A DNA stretch of 64,000 nt, from assembly GCA_040218875.1 (NCBI GenBank), contig JAVJQP010000053.1; one strand, written 5' to 3'. Positions 24,949-33,579 of the stretch are shown piece by piece; position 1 is the first letter of the stretch, and every line of letters starts with the position of its first letter. The notes under the pieces were generated by a model that saw only the letters and a list, made by a program, of their open reading frames with translations, searched no databases and was not told where the DNA came from. Origin of the DNA: Coleofasciculus sp937127375. Its GTDB lineage: Bacteria > Cyanobacteriota > Cyanobacteriia > Cyanobacteriales > Coleofasciculaceae. The position numbers and the translations under genes are program-made.

Positions 24949-26157
24949 TCAAACAGCTACCGGAGTAGCTTTCAACTCAAAAATCTTCTCAATCGCATCT
25001 TCAACCACCTTATCGGGTGTAGATGCTCCAGACGTTACACCGACAACAATTTCACCCTCTGGGAGCCAATTTTCTGTCACCGTCATATCTTGATGCAGTA
25101 CCTTGTGATCAATCCGATTCCCCGGACCAATTCGCTCAGCGCTGTCGATATGATAAGAGGGAATTTTCCGTTCAATGGCAATTTGTTGCAGTTGCGTGGT
25201 ATTGGATGAATTAAAACCACCAATCACAACCATTAAATCTAACGTTTCTTCAACCAACTCTAACATCGCATCCTGCCGCTCTTGAGTGGCATCGCAGATG
25301 GTGTTAAAACTCTGGAAATGCTGATTTAGCTGAACTGGACCATACTTTTTCATCATCGTGCGCTCAAACAGCTTACCAATTTGCTCAGTTTCGCTTTTGA
25401 GCATGGTGGTTTGGTTGGCTATGCCAACATGCTCCAAATCCCGCTCTGGGTCAAATCCTGCGGACGTGGCGCGGCTGAATTTTGCCAAAAACTCGTCCCG
25501 ATTCCCACCGTTGAGGATATAGTTGGCGACGTACTCGGCTTCTTGTAGATTCAGCACTACCAGGTATTTCCCAGCAAAAGAACTGGTGGCGATGGTTTCT
25601 TCGTGCTTATACTTGCCGTGAATGATGGAGGTGTATTCTTTCTTCTTATGCTTCTCCACCGTATGCCACACTTTAGACACCCAAGGACAGGTGGTATCGA
25701 CAATCTTACAGTTTTTATCATTGAGCAGTTGCATTTCCTGAACGCTGGCACCAAAGGCGGGTAAAATTACCACATCACCCGCACCAACGATGGAAAAGTC
25801 TTTTGTCCCATCCTCAACGGGAACAAAGTTGACGTTCATATTCTGTAGGCGTTGGTTGACGGAGGGATTGTGAATAATTTCATTTGTCATCCAGATGCGC
25901 TCGGTGGGAAAATGTTGGCGAGTTTCATACGCCATAGCCACAGCACGTTCCACACCCCAGCAAAAGCCAAATGCCTCTGCCAGGTGAATGGTCACATTTC
26001 CCCGTTTGAGTCGATAGTTATTATCGCGGATTTCTTGAATCAAGCTGCTTTGATATTCAGATTGAAGCTGAGTCGCCACCTCCGCATCGTGACCAAATCC
26101 CTTACGGTGATAGTTTTCTGAACTATGGAGTGAACGTTTGAAGGCTTGTGTATCCAT
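24949..26157 (-). CDS. ispH: 4-hydroxy-3-methylbut-2-enyl diphosphate reductase IspH
   Basis: 402 residues, the long cyanobacterial/plastid type. Catalyses the last step of the MEP isoprenoid pathway (HMBPP to IPP and DMAPP) with a 4Fe-4S cluster. Cluster cysteines are in AEAFGFCWGVERAVAMAYET, IVDTTCPWVSKVW and NTICDATQERQDAM. The N-terminal extension (MDTQAFKRSLHSSENYHRKG) is conserved in the cyanobacterial type. Isoprenoids feed carotenoid and phytyl synthesis. Confidence 0.96.
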   Translation of the reverse strand: MDTQAFKRSLHSSENYHRKGFGHDAEVATQLQSEYQSSLIQEIRDNNYRLKRGNVTIHLAEAFGFCWGVERAVAMAYETRQHFPTERIWMTNEIIHNPSVNQRLQNMNVNFVPVEDGTKDFSIVGAGDVVILPAFGASVQEMQLLNDKNCKIVDTTCPWVSKVWHTVEKHKKKEYTSIIHGKYKHEETIATSSFAGKYLVVLNLQEAEYVANYILNGGNRDEFLAKFSRATSAGFDPERDLEHVGIANQTTMLKSETEQIGKLFERTMMKKYGPVQLNQHFQSFNTICDATQERQDAMLELVEETLDLMVVIGGFNSSNTTQLQQIAIERKIPSYHIDSAERIGPGNRIDHKVLHQDMTVTENWLPEGEIVVGVTSGASTPDKVVEDAIEKIFELKATPVAV

Positions 26158-26224
26158 GAAACTTGTCTAGCAGATGAGTGTATACAATTGTTAATTCATT
26201 ATGATCTTAAGACGAATCCGGTTG

Positions 26225-26273
26225 GGTCGGGAAATAGGGAATAGAGAATAGGGAATAGGGAATAGGGAATAGG
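26225..26273. repeat. GGGAATA heptamer array
   Basis: Tandem GGGAATAGGGAATAGAGAAT heptamers just after the stop of the SGNH-hydrolase gene. Same type as the CCCTATT arrays at 7889 and 30112. Confidence 0.8.
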
Positions 26274-27176
26274 TTACAATCCGCCATCAATAACCAGTTG
26301 ATCCGTGACTTGTAGGGCATAGTGCCAAATTACATAGCCTTGAGGATTCAGGTGCAAGCCGTCGGTACTCAATTCCATTTTCAGATTGCCTTCGGTATCG
26401 GCGAATAGGGGATAGAGATCCAGGTAAATGGCATCTTCCGACTCCGCGATCGCTTTCAATCGCTGATTAATCTCTAAAATACGACTGTTGGGGATTTCCA
26501 GGAGGCGATCGCGCCCTTCCCAGGTGGCGTTTTCCCCGCTATGGGGCAAAATCGATTGGACGATAATTTTGGCTTCAGGATGCGTGCGCCGCAGGTAACG
26601 AATAATTAGCCGTTGGTTAGCTAAAATCGTCTCATCTGTGATCCCTCGAATGATGTCATTGATGCCAATCATCAAAAAGATGATATCCGGCTGGGTTTGA
26701 TCCAACACATCCAAGCGATTTAGCAATCCGGCTGTCGTTTCGCCAGAAATTCCCTGATTCAGCCAGGTTCGTTGCGTCGGTAGCATTTCATTGGGAAACC
26801 AGAGACTGATGGAATCTCCCAGGAGGATGGCTAAATCCTCTGGCTTCTGATCCACCATCACCTCAGCTTCTTGTTCCAGCAGCGCCACCCATTGCTGGTA
26901 ATTGAACTGGTGGCGGGGTCCGAGTTCGGGGACAAGGGTAGGGGTTGCTTCTGCTTCTGGAGCCGCATCAGTCGCTAGAGACTGGCTAACCGCAGAAGGG
27001 ATAGCTCCTTGGTATTGGCGCAGCAATACCCCCGCGATCGCTAGCACCAGTAAGCCATTGACAGCGAGGGAGAAAACCGCCCAAATTGGAAAGCTTTTCG
27101 AGGTTGTGGACACTTGTCTAGATTCAGCATCGGCTCTCTCATCAGATTGTAGTCCTATTCCACTTTTGCCGATCAT
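26274..27176 (-). CDS. SGNH/GDSL-type hydrolase, membrane-anchored
   Basis: 300 residues from the preferred start. Block I is ILLGDSISLWFP (GDS nucleophile Ser), block II is NQGISGET, block III is MIGINDI (GxND), and block V is DGLHLNPQGY (DxxH). These give the Ser-Gly-Asn-His set of the SGNH esterase/lipase family. One N-terminal hydrophobic helix (IWAVFSLAVNGLLVLAIAGV) suggests a periplasm-facing enzyme. The first in-frame ATG (27203) lies within a dispersed palindrome, so ATG at 27176 is preferred. Confidence 0.9.
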   Translation of the reverse strand: MIGKSGIGLQSDERADAESRQVSTTSKSFPIWAVFSLAVNGLLVLAIAGVLLRQYQGAIPSAVSQSLATDAAPEAEATPTLVPELGPRHQFNYQQWVALLEQEAEVMVDQKPEDLAILLGDSISLWFPNEMLPTQRTWLNQGISGETTAGLLNRLDVLDQTQPDIIFLMIGINDIIRGITDETILANQRLIIRYLRRTHPEAKIIVQSILPHSGENATWEGRDRLLEIPNSRILEINQRLKAIAESEDAIYLDLYPLFADTEGNLKMELSTDGLHLNPQGYVIWHYALQVTDQLVIDGGL

Positions 27177-27190
27177 AAAAACCATGACAA

Positions 27191-27214
27191 AGGGGCAATT
27201 CATGAATTGCCCCT
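27191..27214. repeat. AGGGGCAATTCATGAATTGC-type palindrome
   Basis: AGGGGCAATTC followed by its reverse complement. It overlaps the apparent upstream ATG of the SGNH hydrolase gene. Confidence 0.7.
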
Positions 27215-27266
27215 ACAGGATGTTATTGGCAATTAACTAGCTTCCGTCTAACCAGAAGCGCTCCCG

Positions 27267-28841
27267 TTAAACTTCTGAGCCGCGAGGAATGTCAGCTGTA
27301 CTCCCACTGACGCTACCAAACGAGCTACTGGTCAACACGTCTGATTCCTTAACAAATCCACTGTAGGCTTCCATACCATGTTCACTAATATCCAAGCCAT
27401 GGATTTCTTCTTCGGCTTTTACTCGTAGTCCCAAAGTCGCTTTCAGGGCTAGCCAAACAATGGAGCTAAATGCAACGGTGAAACCGCCTACACAGAGGAT
27501 ACCCAGGAGTTGAACACCCAGTTGACCGAGTCCTCCCCCATAAATCAAGCCGAGTCGTTGACCCGCATCATTTTCAGCGAAGGTGAAGATACCAACAGCA
27601 ATGGTGCCCCAGATCCCGTTAACTAAGTGGACAGAGATCGCACCCACGGGGTCATCAATATGGATATTGTCAAAGAAGGAAACCGCAAAAACCACGATAA
27701 TGCCCCCAATCAGACCAATTATGACGGCTGACAGATAGGAAACGGCATTACAGGGAGCTGTAATCGCAACTAAACCTGCTAAGATGCCATTGATAATCAT
27801 CGAAAGGTCAGGTTTTCCATCTTTTAACCAAGAGGTAATGGTGGCGGCAATACCGCCAGCAGCAGCGGCGAGGTTTGTGGTTACTGCAATATACGGCACA
27901 CTTGCATTAGCCGCGAGTTCTGATCCGGGGTTAAAACCAAACCAGCCGATCCACAGAATTAAGCATCCCAGTGTGGCAATACTCATATTATGACCGGGAA
28001 TCGCATTGATTTGACCGTCTCTATACTTTCCTTCACGGGGTCCGAGAAAGGCAGCTCCCATCAATGCTGCCCAACCACCAACCGAGTGAACCACGGTTGA
28101 GCCAGCAAAGTCGGAAAAGCCCATTCCTCCTAGCCAACCACCACCCCAGACCCAGTGTCCGGTAATGGGATAGGAGATTCCCGTCAACAAAAGACTGAAA
28201 ACGAGAAAGTCAATAAACCTAATCCGTTCAGCAACCGCACCCGAAACAATGGTGGCAGCAGTTCCGGCGAAGGCAGCTTGGAACAGGAAAAACACGGAGA
28301 TCGGTAAGCCGGTAGGAAATGGATCGAGTCCATAAGTACCCGGATCGGTGCTAGTTAAGAAAAATCCACCTAAACCAATAAATCCAGTTCCTGCACCGAA
28401 CATGAAGGAAAACCCAATTGCCCAAAATGCAATGGTTGCTAGGGCAAAGACAATCAGGTTTTTGGAGAGAATGTTAACCGCATTTTTCTGACGACAGAAT
28501 CCGGTTTCTAGCATACCGAATCCGGCATTCATGAAGATCACCAGAATCGCAGCAATCAAAACCCAGATCGCGTTTAACGTTCCCTGAAGTTGGGCAACAG
28601 CATCGGCGTCAACCGCCTCAGTTTGAGCAACGGCTGCCGTATTCCAAACCACGACAATAATCGCCGTTAGCGGAATACAGGCTAGCCAATAAGGAGAAAA
28701 AGATTTGGCTATGGTTTTTAAGGGGTCAAAATAGGGAGAATCCCAGAAGGATTGGGAATATCCTGGTAAATCAACTTGTCTAGTTTTTGGGGGAGACTTT
28801 TTTCGGTCGGAAGTTTTCTCAAACGTTCGTCTAGACATCAT
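27267..28841 (-). CDS. amt: Ammonium transporter (Amt/MEP/Rh family)
   Basis: 524 residues. A long N-terminal leader (basic, then FSPYWLACIPLTAIIVVVW and an AVAQTEA cleavage-like site) is followed by the 11-helix Amt fold. Family blocks: WVLIAAILVIFMNAGFGMLE, AERIRFIDFLVFS, GGWLGGMGFSDFAGSTVVHS (Amt signature), GHNMSIATLGCLILWIGWFG and the second pore histidine region AISVHLVNGIWGT. Moves ammonium across the plasma membrane. Start at 28841 is supported by GGAAAGAGAG 4-13 nt upstream. Amt genes are normally NtcA-activated; an exact NtcA site lies further upstream at 29169 but is better placed for the candidate sRNA. Confidence 0.95.
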   Translation of the reverse strand: MMSRRTFEKTSDRKKSPPKTRQVDLPGYSQSFWDSPYFDPLKTIAKSFSPYWLACIPLTAIIVVVWNTAAVAQTEAVDADAVAQLQGTLNAIWVLIAAILVIFMNAGFGMLETGFCRQKNAVNILSKNLIVFALATIAFWAIGFSFMFGAGTGFIGLGGFFLTSTDPGTYGLDPFPTGLPISVFFLFQAAFAGTAATIVSGAVAERIRFIDFLVFSLLLTGISYPITGHWVWGGGWLGGMGFSDFAGSTVVHSVGGWAALMGAAFLGPREGKYRDGQINAIPGHNMSIATLGCLILWIGWFGFNPGSELAANASVPYIAVTTNLAAAAGGIAATITSWLKDGKPDLSMIINGILAGLVAITAPCNAVSYLSAVIIGLIGGIIVVFAVSFFDNIHIDDPVGAISVHLVNGIWGTIAVGIFTFAENDAGQRLGLIYGGGLGQLGVQLLGILCVGGFTVAFSSIVWLALKATLGLRVKAEEEIHGLDISEHGMEAYSGFVKESDVLTSSSFGSVSGSTADIPRGSEV

Positions 28842-29168
28842 TTCGCTCTCTTTCCTGTATTTCTGGTGGAACACATCCTAACATTGAGCTAAGAAGCGGT
28901 AAATAAAGTCATTGGAAGTATGACGTAGAAGAGGGGGTAAGTATCTGAGTATGACAGAACTCCTCGCCTATTTTCTTTGGTTTACTGCCAGCTTTTAAAT
29001 AGTGCTGCCTGATTAAGGAATCGGGAGTTTTGGAAGTTGGCGTGTCTACGTTAGACAAAACCCTACAAATAAGTTGCCAGATAGTCAAGAGCCTCAATTC
29101 TTCTCAATAACTGGGTTCATTATCTTTAGGAAATTCTCAAATCTTCAATTTTCTGGCTGGATATTTCT

Positions 29169-29212
29169 GTAACAAAATATACGGTTTTGGGCGTGATTCC
29201 TTAAAATATATT
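29169..29212 (+). promoter_or_regulatory. NtcA-activated promoter (GTA-N8-TAC, -10 box)
   Basis: GTAACAAAATATAC (29169-29182) is a perfect GTA-N8-TAC NtcA site. TATATT at 29207-29212 follows after 24 bp, the spacing of class II NtcA-activated promoters (22-24 bp before a TAN3T -10 box). It points to the right, into a region without a protein gene but with a terminator 85 bp downstream. Because the site is palindromic it could also help amt, which is divergently oriented, from about 330 bp away. Confidence 0.7.
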
Positions 29213-29218
29213 GCGGTA

Positions 29219-29298
29219 GTTCCCTAGCTAAGAGCTTTTGTCATCAAGACTTGGGTCAACCCGTCACCGGTTTGGCAGCCTGAGTTGACGGTTTTTTA
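29219..29298 (+). ncRNA. Candidate NtcA-regulated small RNA (NsiR4-like in context)
   Basis: About 80 nt between the NtcA-type promoter and a stem-loop with a T-run: CCGTCA (29261-29266) pairs with TGACGG (29286-29291), followed directly by TTTTTT. No open frame of note. The known cyanobacterial sRNA NsiR4 is about this size, NtcA-activated and intergenic; I infer the similarity from organisation only, not from a sequence match. The transcription start is estimated at 7 nt after the -10 box. Confidence 0.5.
29261..29297 (+). terminator. Intrinsic terminator of the candidate sRNA
   Basis: CCGTCA ... TGACGG stem, extendable by an overlapping GTCAAC/GTTGAC pairing, followed by six T. The only candidate transcript that it could end is the one starting near 29219. 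Confidence 0.65.
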
Positions 29299-29434
29299 CG
29301 CGAGAGCGAACCGCCGTTTTGATTTTGCCTAAGCCTATTGATTTGGCAATGATTAAGATTTAAATAAGCCTAAGAATTTAGGTCTCTCAAATAACGTCTT
29401 AATTACTTAATAAAAATTTATTTGGTGTTAAGTT

Positions 29435-29498
29435 AGGGCGGGTTTTGCACAAACGTTACCATCCATAGCCAAAAGCAAATTCCTAAACCCGCCCCTAC
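29435..29498. repeat. Dispersed repeat family C copy
   Basis: AGGGCGGGTTTTGCACAAACG ends with TAAACCCGCCCCTACA; same ends as the other family C elements. Confidence 0.65.
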
Positions 29499-29572
29499 AA
29501 ACCAGATTCCTTTGAGCCTAACGTTGCGTCAAAACCAGGTTCCTCGAAGGTTGTGAAGGGTCAAAACTTAAT

Positions 29573-30100
29573 CTATGACATTTGTGATAAATATTGCTGA
29601 TATCCCAACTTTTCTAGCGCCGCTTGCTTATCCATGACGGATTGGGTTAAAGTCTGGCGGTACTGCTGCACTCGTTCGAGTAACTCAGGTTGTTGGGATG
29701 CCAAAATCTGTATGGCTAACAACCCGGCATTTTTAGCATTGCCAATGGCTACGGTAGCGACAGGGATTCCACCTGGCATCTGTACAATCGAGTAGAGGGA
29801 ATCTACCCCTTGTAAATGGCGAGTGGAAACAGGAACGCCGATGACGGGTAATGGTGTCAGAGACGCCACCATACCGGGTAAATGAGCCGCCCCTCCCGCC
29901 CCAGCGATAATCACCTTGAGTCCACGCTGATGAGCAGTTTGGGCGTAGTCTACCATACGTTGGGGAGTTCGGTGCGCGGAAACGATCGCGACTTCACAGG
30001 AAACATCGAACTCTTCACAAATTGCGATCGCACCCTGCATCGTGGGCAAGTCGGAATCGCTGCCCATGATAATACCAATTTGTCTTATGTCATTTGTCAT
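29573..30100 (-). CDS. purE: N5-carboxyaminoimidazole ribonucleotide mutase PurE
   Basis: 175 residues. Converts N5-CAIR to CAIR in purine synthesis; cytosolic, octameric in the family. Motifs: IGIIMGSDSDLPTM (phosphate-binding), VSAHRTPQRM (catalytic His) and AGAGGAAHLPGMVAS. The start codon and the next residues (MTNDIRQ) are made of ATGACAA / ATGACATAAGACA heptamer repeat; a second in-frame ATG is residue 12, inside the core, so the repeat-derived start must be used or the native start was displaced. Confidence 0.95.
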   Translation of the reverse strand: MTNDIRQIGIIMGSDSDLPTMQGAIAICEEFDVSCEVAIVSAHRTPQRMVDYAQTAHQRGLKVIIAGAGGAAHLPGMVASLTPLPVIGVPVSTRHLQGVDSLYSIVQMPGGIPVATVAIGNAKNAGLLAIQILASQQPELLERVQQYRQTLTQSVMDKQAALEKLGYQQYLSQMS

Positions 30101-30141
30101 TTGTCATTTGTCCTTTTTGCCTGTTCCCTGTTCCCTATTCC
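30082..30141. repeat. Heptamer repeats at the purE start
   Basis: GTCATTTGTCATTTGTCC followed by CCTGTTCCCTGTTCCCTATT: two heptamer families side by side, similar to those at 7889 and 47446. Confidence 0.8.
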
Positions 30142-30175
30142 CTGAATTAAAATGACGCAGGATTAAGTAAAGAAC

Positions 30176-31324
30176 ATGATTATTATTAATTCACGAGTGC
30201 CAGGTTATCAAGGGTTGCAACAGATCAGAGTTGATCCTGAGGGAAAAATTTCCGCGATCGCACCGATGACTGATCAGATTCCAAAGGCTGATACACTCGA
30301 TGTTACAGGCGATTGGATGTCCTTACCTGGGGTCGATTTACAAATTAATGGGGCGTTGGGTTTGGCGTTTCCAGATTTGACTCTGGGGGATAGCCAGAAA
30401 TTACAGGATATTTGCCAATTTTTGGGGAATCAGGGAGTTGATGGCTTTTTACCCACGTTGGTGACAACCTCGATTGAGAAAATTCAACAATCCCTGGCGG
30501 TAATTGCTGATTTTGTTGAGATGTTTTCCCCGGAGGCGGGAATGGCGCAAATCTTGGGGGTGCATTTGGAGGGACCTTTTTTACATCCTCAGAAGCGAGG
30601 AGCGCATCCACAGGAGTATCTGACACCACTGACCCTAGAAAATGTCAAGCAAGTTTTAGGGGATTATGGCAAACTGGTTAAAGTAATGACGCTAGCGCCG
30701 GAGTTAGATAAGACAGGTGAGGCGATTAGTTATTTGCGTTCTTTAGGAATTACCGTAAGTTTAGGTCATTCTCAAGCAACGGCGGCTGAGGCGGAGGAAG
30801 CCTTTGCCTTAGGTGCATCGATGGTGACTCATGCCTTTAATGCGATGCCGGGATTACACCATCGGCAACCCGGATTATTGGGTGCAGCTATCACTCATCC
30901 TCAAGTACGCTGTGGAGTGATTGCCGATGGACAACATGTTTGTCCGACAATGTTACAGATTCTGCTGCAAGCGAGTCGGTATGAAGCGGGATTATTTCTG
31001 GTAAGTGATGCGTTAGCGCCGTTAGGATTAGGGGATGGGATTTATCCCTGGGATCAGCGTCAGATTGAAGTGAAACAGGGTACGGCACGATTAGCGGATG
31101 GCACATTGGCGGGAACTACGTTACCGCTATTGGTGGGAGTACAGAATTTGGTAGAGTGGGGACTGTGTGAAATCGAGAGTGCGATCGCCCTAGCAACGGA
31201 GTCCCCTCGAAACGCGATCGGTTTACCTGGGATTGCAGTGGGACAACCTGCCAATTTGTTGCGATGGCATTGGCATGAGGAGACATCAAAATTGAATTGG
31301 CAGCGTTTACAATTCAATGAGTGA
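30176..31324 (+). CDS. nagA: N-acetylglucosamine-6-phosphate deacetylase
   Basis: 382 residues. Amidohydrolase-fold enzyme that releases acetate from GlcNAc-6-P in amino sugar and cell-wall recycling. Motifs: LPGVDLQINGALG (metal-binding region; DxQxNG instead of the usual DxHxNG), GVHLEGPFLHPQKRGAH with the Glu ligand, SLGHSQA and THAFNAMPGLHHRQPGLLGA (metal His residues), and the catalytic Asp in LVSDALAPLG. No nagB lies next to it. Confidence 0.92.
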   Translation: MIIINSRVPGYQGLQQIRVDPEGKISAIAPMTDQIPKADTLDVTGDWMSLPGVDLQINGALGLAFPDLTLGDSQKLQDICQFLGNQGVDGFLPTLVTTSIEKIQQSLAVIADFVEMFSPEAGMAQILGVHLEGPFLHPQKRGAHPQEYLTPLTLENVKQVLGDYGKLVKVMTLAPELDKTGEAISYLRSLGITVSLGHSQATAAEAEEAFALGASMVTHAFNAMPGLHHRQPGLLGAAITHPQVRCGVIADGQHVCPTMLQILLQASRYEAGLFLVSDALAPLGLGDGIYPWDQRQIEVKQGTARLADGTLAGTTLPLLVGVQNLVEWGLCEIESAIALATESPRNAIGLPGIAVGQPANLLRWHWHEETSKLNWQRLQFNE

Positions 31325-31386
31325 TTTGTCATTAGTCCTTGGTCATTCGTCCTTTGTTAAGTAAGGGATAACTCATAATTTATCCT

Positions 31387-31830
31387 TCATAATTCATAGT
31401 TGAGATGTCTCACCTTATTAACTGGTTGATCAGGATGGGCAGGATTGGGGATCAATCGCTGATTTTGACAATCTACCAATAAATCTAACTTCTCCAATAC
31501 AGTTTGACCAATTAGCACCTCATCACCTAAAACTAACGCATCCTCCAACGTATCACGTCCTTGCCAATCAATGAGAACTCCAACTACGCCTACAGCTTCT
31601 GTTCGTCCATCAGCATAACCTGCTACTCGTTGAGCGCGAATGGTTAAACCAAGACACTGCACAACATGAATAGGAAGCACTGAACAGACTGCACCTGTAT
31701 CAATCACGGCTTCTGTTTCGTATACACGAACCTGATCAGCCGTTAGTTGTCCTCGCCGTACTAATTCGTCATCCGTTGGATTGGTTAGTTTGACTTTTGC
31801 TTTAACTTCTCCCATGACTTTACCTGGCAC
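31387..31830 (-). CDS. Retropepsin-like aspartic protease family protein (clan AA)
   Basis: 147 residues. TEAVIDTGAVCSVLPIHVVQ holds the DTG active-site triplet, and LIGQTVLEKLDLLVD the later strand block with the ILG-type motif, as in small cyanobacterial clan AA proteins. Such proteins act as dimers with one Asp each; substrates unknown. A start at the inner ATG (31815) is equally possible. No toxin-like partner is adjacent. Confidence 0.8.
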   Translation of the reverse strand: MPGKVMGEVKAKVKLTNPTDDELVRRGQLTADQVRVYETEAVIDTGAVCSVLPIHVVQCLGLTIRAQRVAGYADGRTEAVGVVGVLIDWQGRDTLEDALVLGDEVLIGQTVLEKLDLLVDCQNQRLIPNPAHPDQPVNKVRHLNYEL

Positions 31831-32035
31831 GTTCTCTCACAATACATGAACTATCCAAACATTCTATTTCCATTTTATGAGAACATTACGTTAATCAAAC
31901 ATCTCATCATTTTCTGTAAGTTCTCTGCCTTTTGCCCTCTGGCTGATGTTTCTTGAGAAAGACATGATGGCAGTAACACCCCTAGCTCATGGTAAAGTAT
32001 TTAATCGTCCGAACTCCTCCATCCAACCTGACTCT

Positions 32036-32728
32036 ATGAACACCGTTGATGATAAAACCGTAGTTAAAGACTATTTCAACGCCACTGGATTTGACCGTTG
32101 GCGGCGGATTTACGGCGAGGGCGAGGTCAACAAAGTCCAACTGGATATCCGTAATGGACACCAGCAAACCGTCGATACTGTCCTAGGCTGGCTCAAGGCT
32201 GATGGCAATTTAGCCGAGTTATCCATCTGTGACGCTGGCTGCGGTGTGGGAAGTCTCAGCATTCCCCTAGCTGAAGCAGGTGCGAAAGTCTTTGCCAGTG
32301 ATATATCAGAAAAAATGGTCGGTGAAGCCAAAGAAAAAGCAGGCGCTAGCTTGGCGAATTCTGACAATCTTAGCTTTGCCGTACAGGATTTGGAAGACTT
32401 GAGCGGGAGCTATCACACGGTTATTTGTCTGGATGTGCTGATTCATTATCCCCAAGATAAAGCTGATCAGATGATCTCCCATCTTGCTTCTCTAGCCGAG
32501 TCACGCTTAATTCTTAGCTTTGCTCCCAAAAACATTGTATACAGTCTGCTCAAAAAAATTGGCGAATTGTTTCCCGGTCCTTCTAAAACCACTCGTGCGT
32601 ACCTACACCGCAAAGCCGATATTATCAAAATATTAGAGCGTAACGGCTTTTCCATTCAACGCACGGGAATGACCAGTACCCAGTTTTATTTTTCTTACCT
32701 GTTAGAAGCAACCAGAAATTCCGATTAA
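32036..32728 (+). CDS. chlM: Magnesium protoporphyrin IX methyltransferase
   Basis: 230 residues. Transfers methyl from S-adenosylmethionine to the 13-propionate of Mg-protoporphyrin IX in chlorophyll synthesis. Motifs: VVKDYFNATGFDRWRRIYGE, GHQQTVDTVLGWL, SAM-binding ICDAGCGVGSLSIPLAEAGA and VICLDVLIHYPQDKAD; the end has FSIQRTGMTSTQFYFSYLLE. ATG at 32036 (MNTVDDKTVV) fits known cyanobacterial proteins; upstream ATGs at 31946, 31964 and 31967 would add up to 30 poorly conserved residues. Strong evidence for a photosynthetic host. Confidence 0.95.
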   Translation: MNTVDDKTVVKDYFNATGFDRWRRIYGEGEVNKVQLDIRNGHQQTVDTVLGWLKADGNLAELSICDAGCGVGSLSIPLAEAGAKVFASDISEKMVGEAKEKAGASLANSDNLSFAVQDLEDLSGSYHTVICLDVLIHYPQDKADQMISHLASLAESRLILSFAPKNIVYSLLKKIGELFPGPSKTTRAYLHRKADIIKILERNGFSIQRTGMTSTQFYFSYLLEATRNSD

Positions 32729-32835
32729 GTTTAAGTTATTGTGCCTTTTCCAGGTATGTATAGCAATCGCTGACATCGGTGAGGACACATCAGAATTTAG
32801 TAGAGACGTAGCCTGCTACTTCTCTACCCCTCCGG

Positions 32836-32861
32836 CTCCCCTCTCCCAAGCTTGGGAGAGG
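32836..32861. repeat. CCCCTCTCCCAAGCTTGGGA-type palindrome
   Basis: Perfect 26-bp palindrome (CCCCTCTCCCAAG and its complement) followed by GCTGGGGGTGAGGG. A common cyanobacterial intergenic repeat between convergent genes; possibly a terminator. Confidence 0.65.
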
Positions 32862-32883
32862 GGCTGGGGGTGAGGGCTGATTT

Positions 32884-33579
32884 TCAAGTAAACAAATCAG
32901 GATATTGCTCCTTAGCCCACATCGGTAAACCGGCGGCTGGATTTTCAAGCTGACGGTTCAGTAGCTCGATAATATTGGGCATTTTACTTAACAAATCAAA
33001 CACCACAATATTGCAATCTAATCCCTTAGAATCGGTGAATCCTCTGACATTTTTATCCAGTTCCAGATAGAACTTGGGATTCAATTCACTACCAAACCCG
33101 ATAATCACAATTTTTAGTTCATCCTGACTCTTTAGTTTAGCACTGGTTGTCTGAATCAAGTTCAAAAACTTATCTCGGTCATCAAACTGACCATCTGTAT
33201 AAATGATAATAAATGCTTCCCGATTCGCCTCACGATTCGCAAACCATTGATTAATCACTTGCTCAAGTGTTGGCGTTATAAACGTACTACTATCGGGTTG
33301 ATTTTCATCAAAGACACTAGGAACCTGAGCCGTATCTTCAATGTAGATTATTTTGTCACAAGGGCGATTAGGACTAAAAAAGGTTAAGGCAATTTCCTCA
33401 CAAACTTTGTCCTCATCCAGACTGGTTTCATTGAGAATACGATAGACGTGTCCTTCAATAACTTCCGGTAGAACTTTCCAGCGAATATTATTATTAAATT
33501 CTGGATCTCGTCTCACCATTGACCCACTTTGGTCGATGAGCATGAAAACATCTCGGTTAAAAAGTTTTTTACTTGGCAT
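32884..33579 (-). CDS. von Willebrand factor A domain protein
   Basis: 231 residues from ATG at 33579. NRDVFMLIDQSGSM holds the MIDAS DxSxS motif, and AFIIIYTDGQFDDRDKFLNL the second metal-binding Asp. The domain fills almost the whole protein, like stand-alone TerY-like vWA proteins that act as metal-dependent protein-binding modules with partners such as kinases or NTPases. Start choice: AAAGGGGACT lies just upstream of 33579; an ATG at 33747 would add 56 residues with a weakly hydrophobic stretch. It is on the same strand as the GTPase cluster at 35345-39689 but separated from it by a PEP-CTERM gene. Confidence 0.85.
   Translation of the reverse strand: MPSKKLFNRDVFMLIDQSGSMVRRDPEFNNNIRWKVLPEVIEGHVYRILNETSLDEDKVCEEIALTFFSPNRPCDKIIYIEDTAQVPSVFDENQPDSSTFITPTLEQVINQWFANREANREAFIIIYTDGQFDDRDKFLNLIQTTSAKLKSQDELKIVIIGFGSELNPKFYLELDKNVRGFTDSKGLDCNIVVFDLLSKMPNIIELLNRQLENPAAGLPMWAKEQYPDLFT

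Noticed and set aside
28842..29168. A closer NtcA site for amt
   Set aside because: GTA-containing stretches at 28900-28960 were checked and none is followed by TAC after 8 bp; only the site at 29169 is exact.
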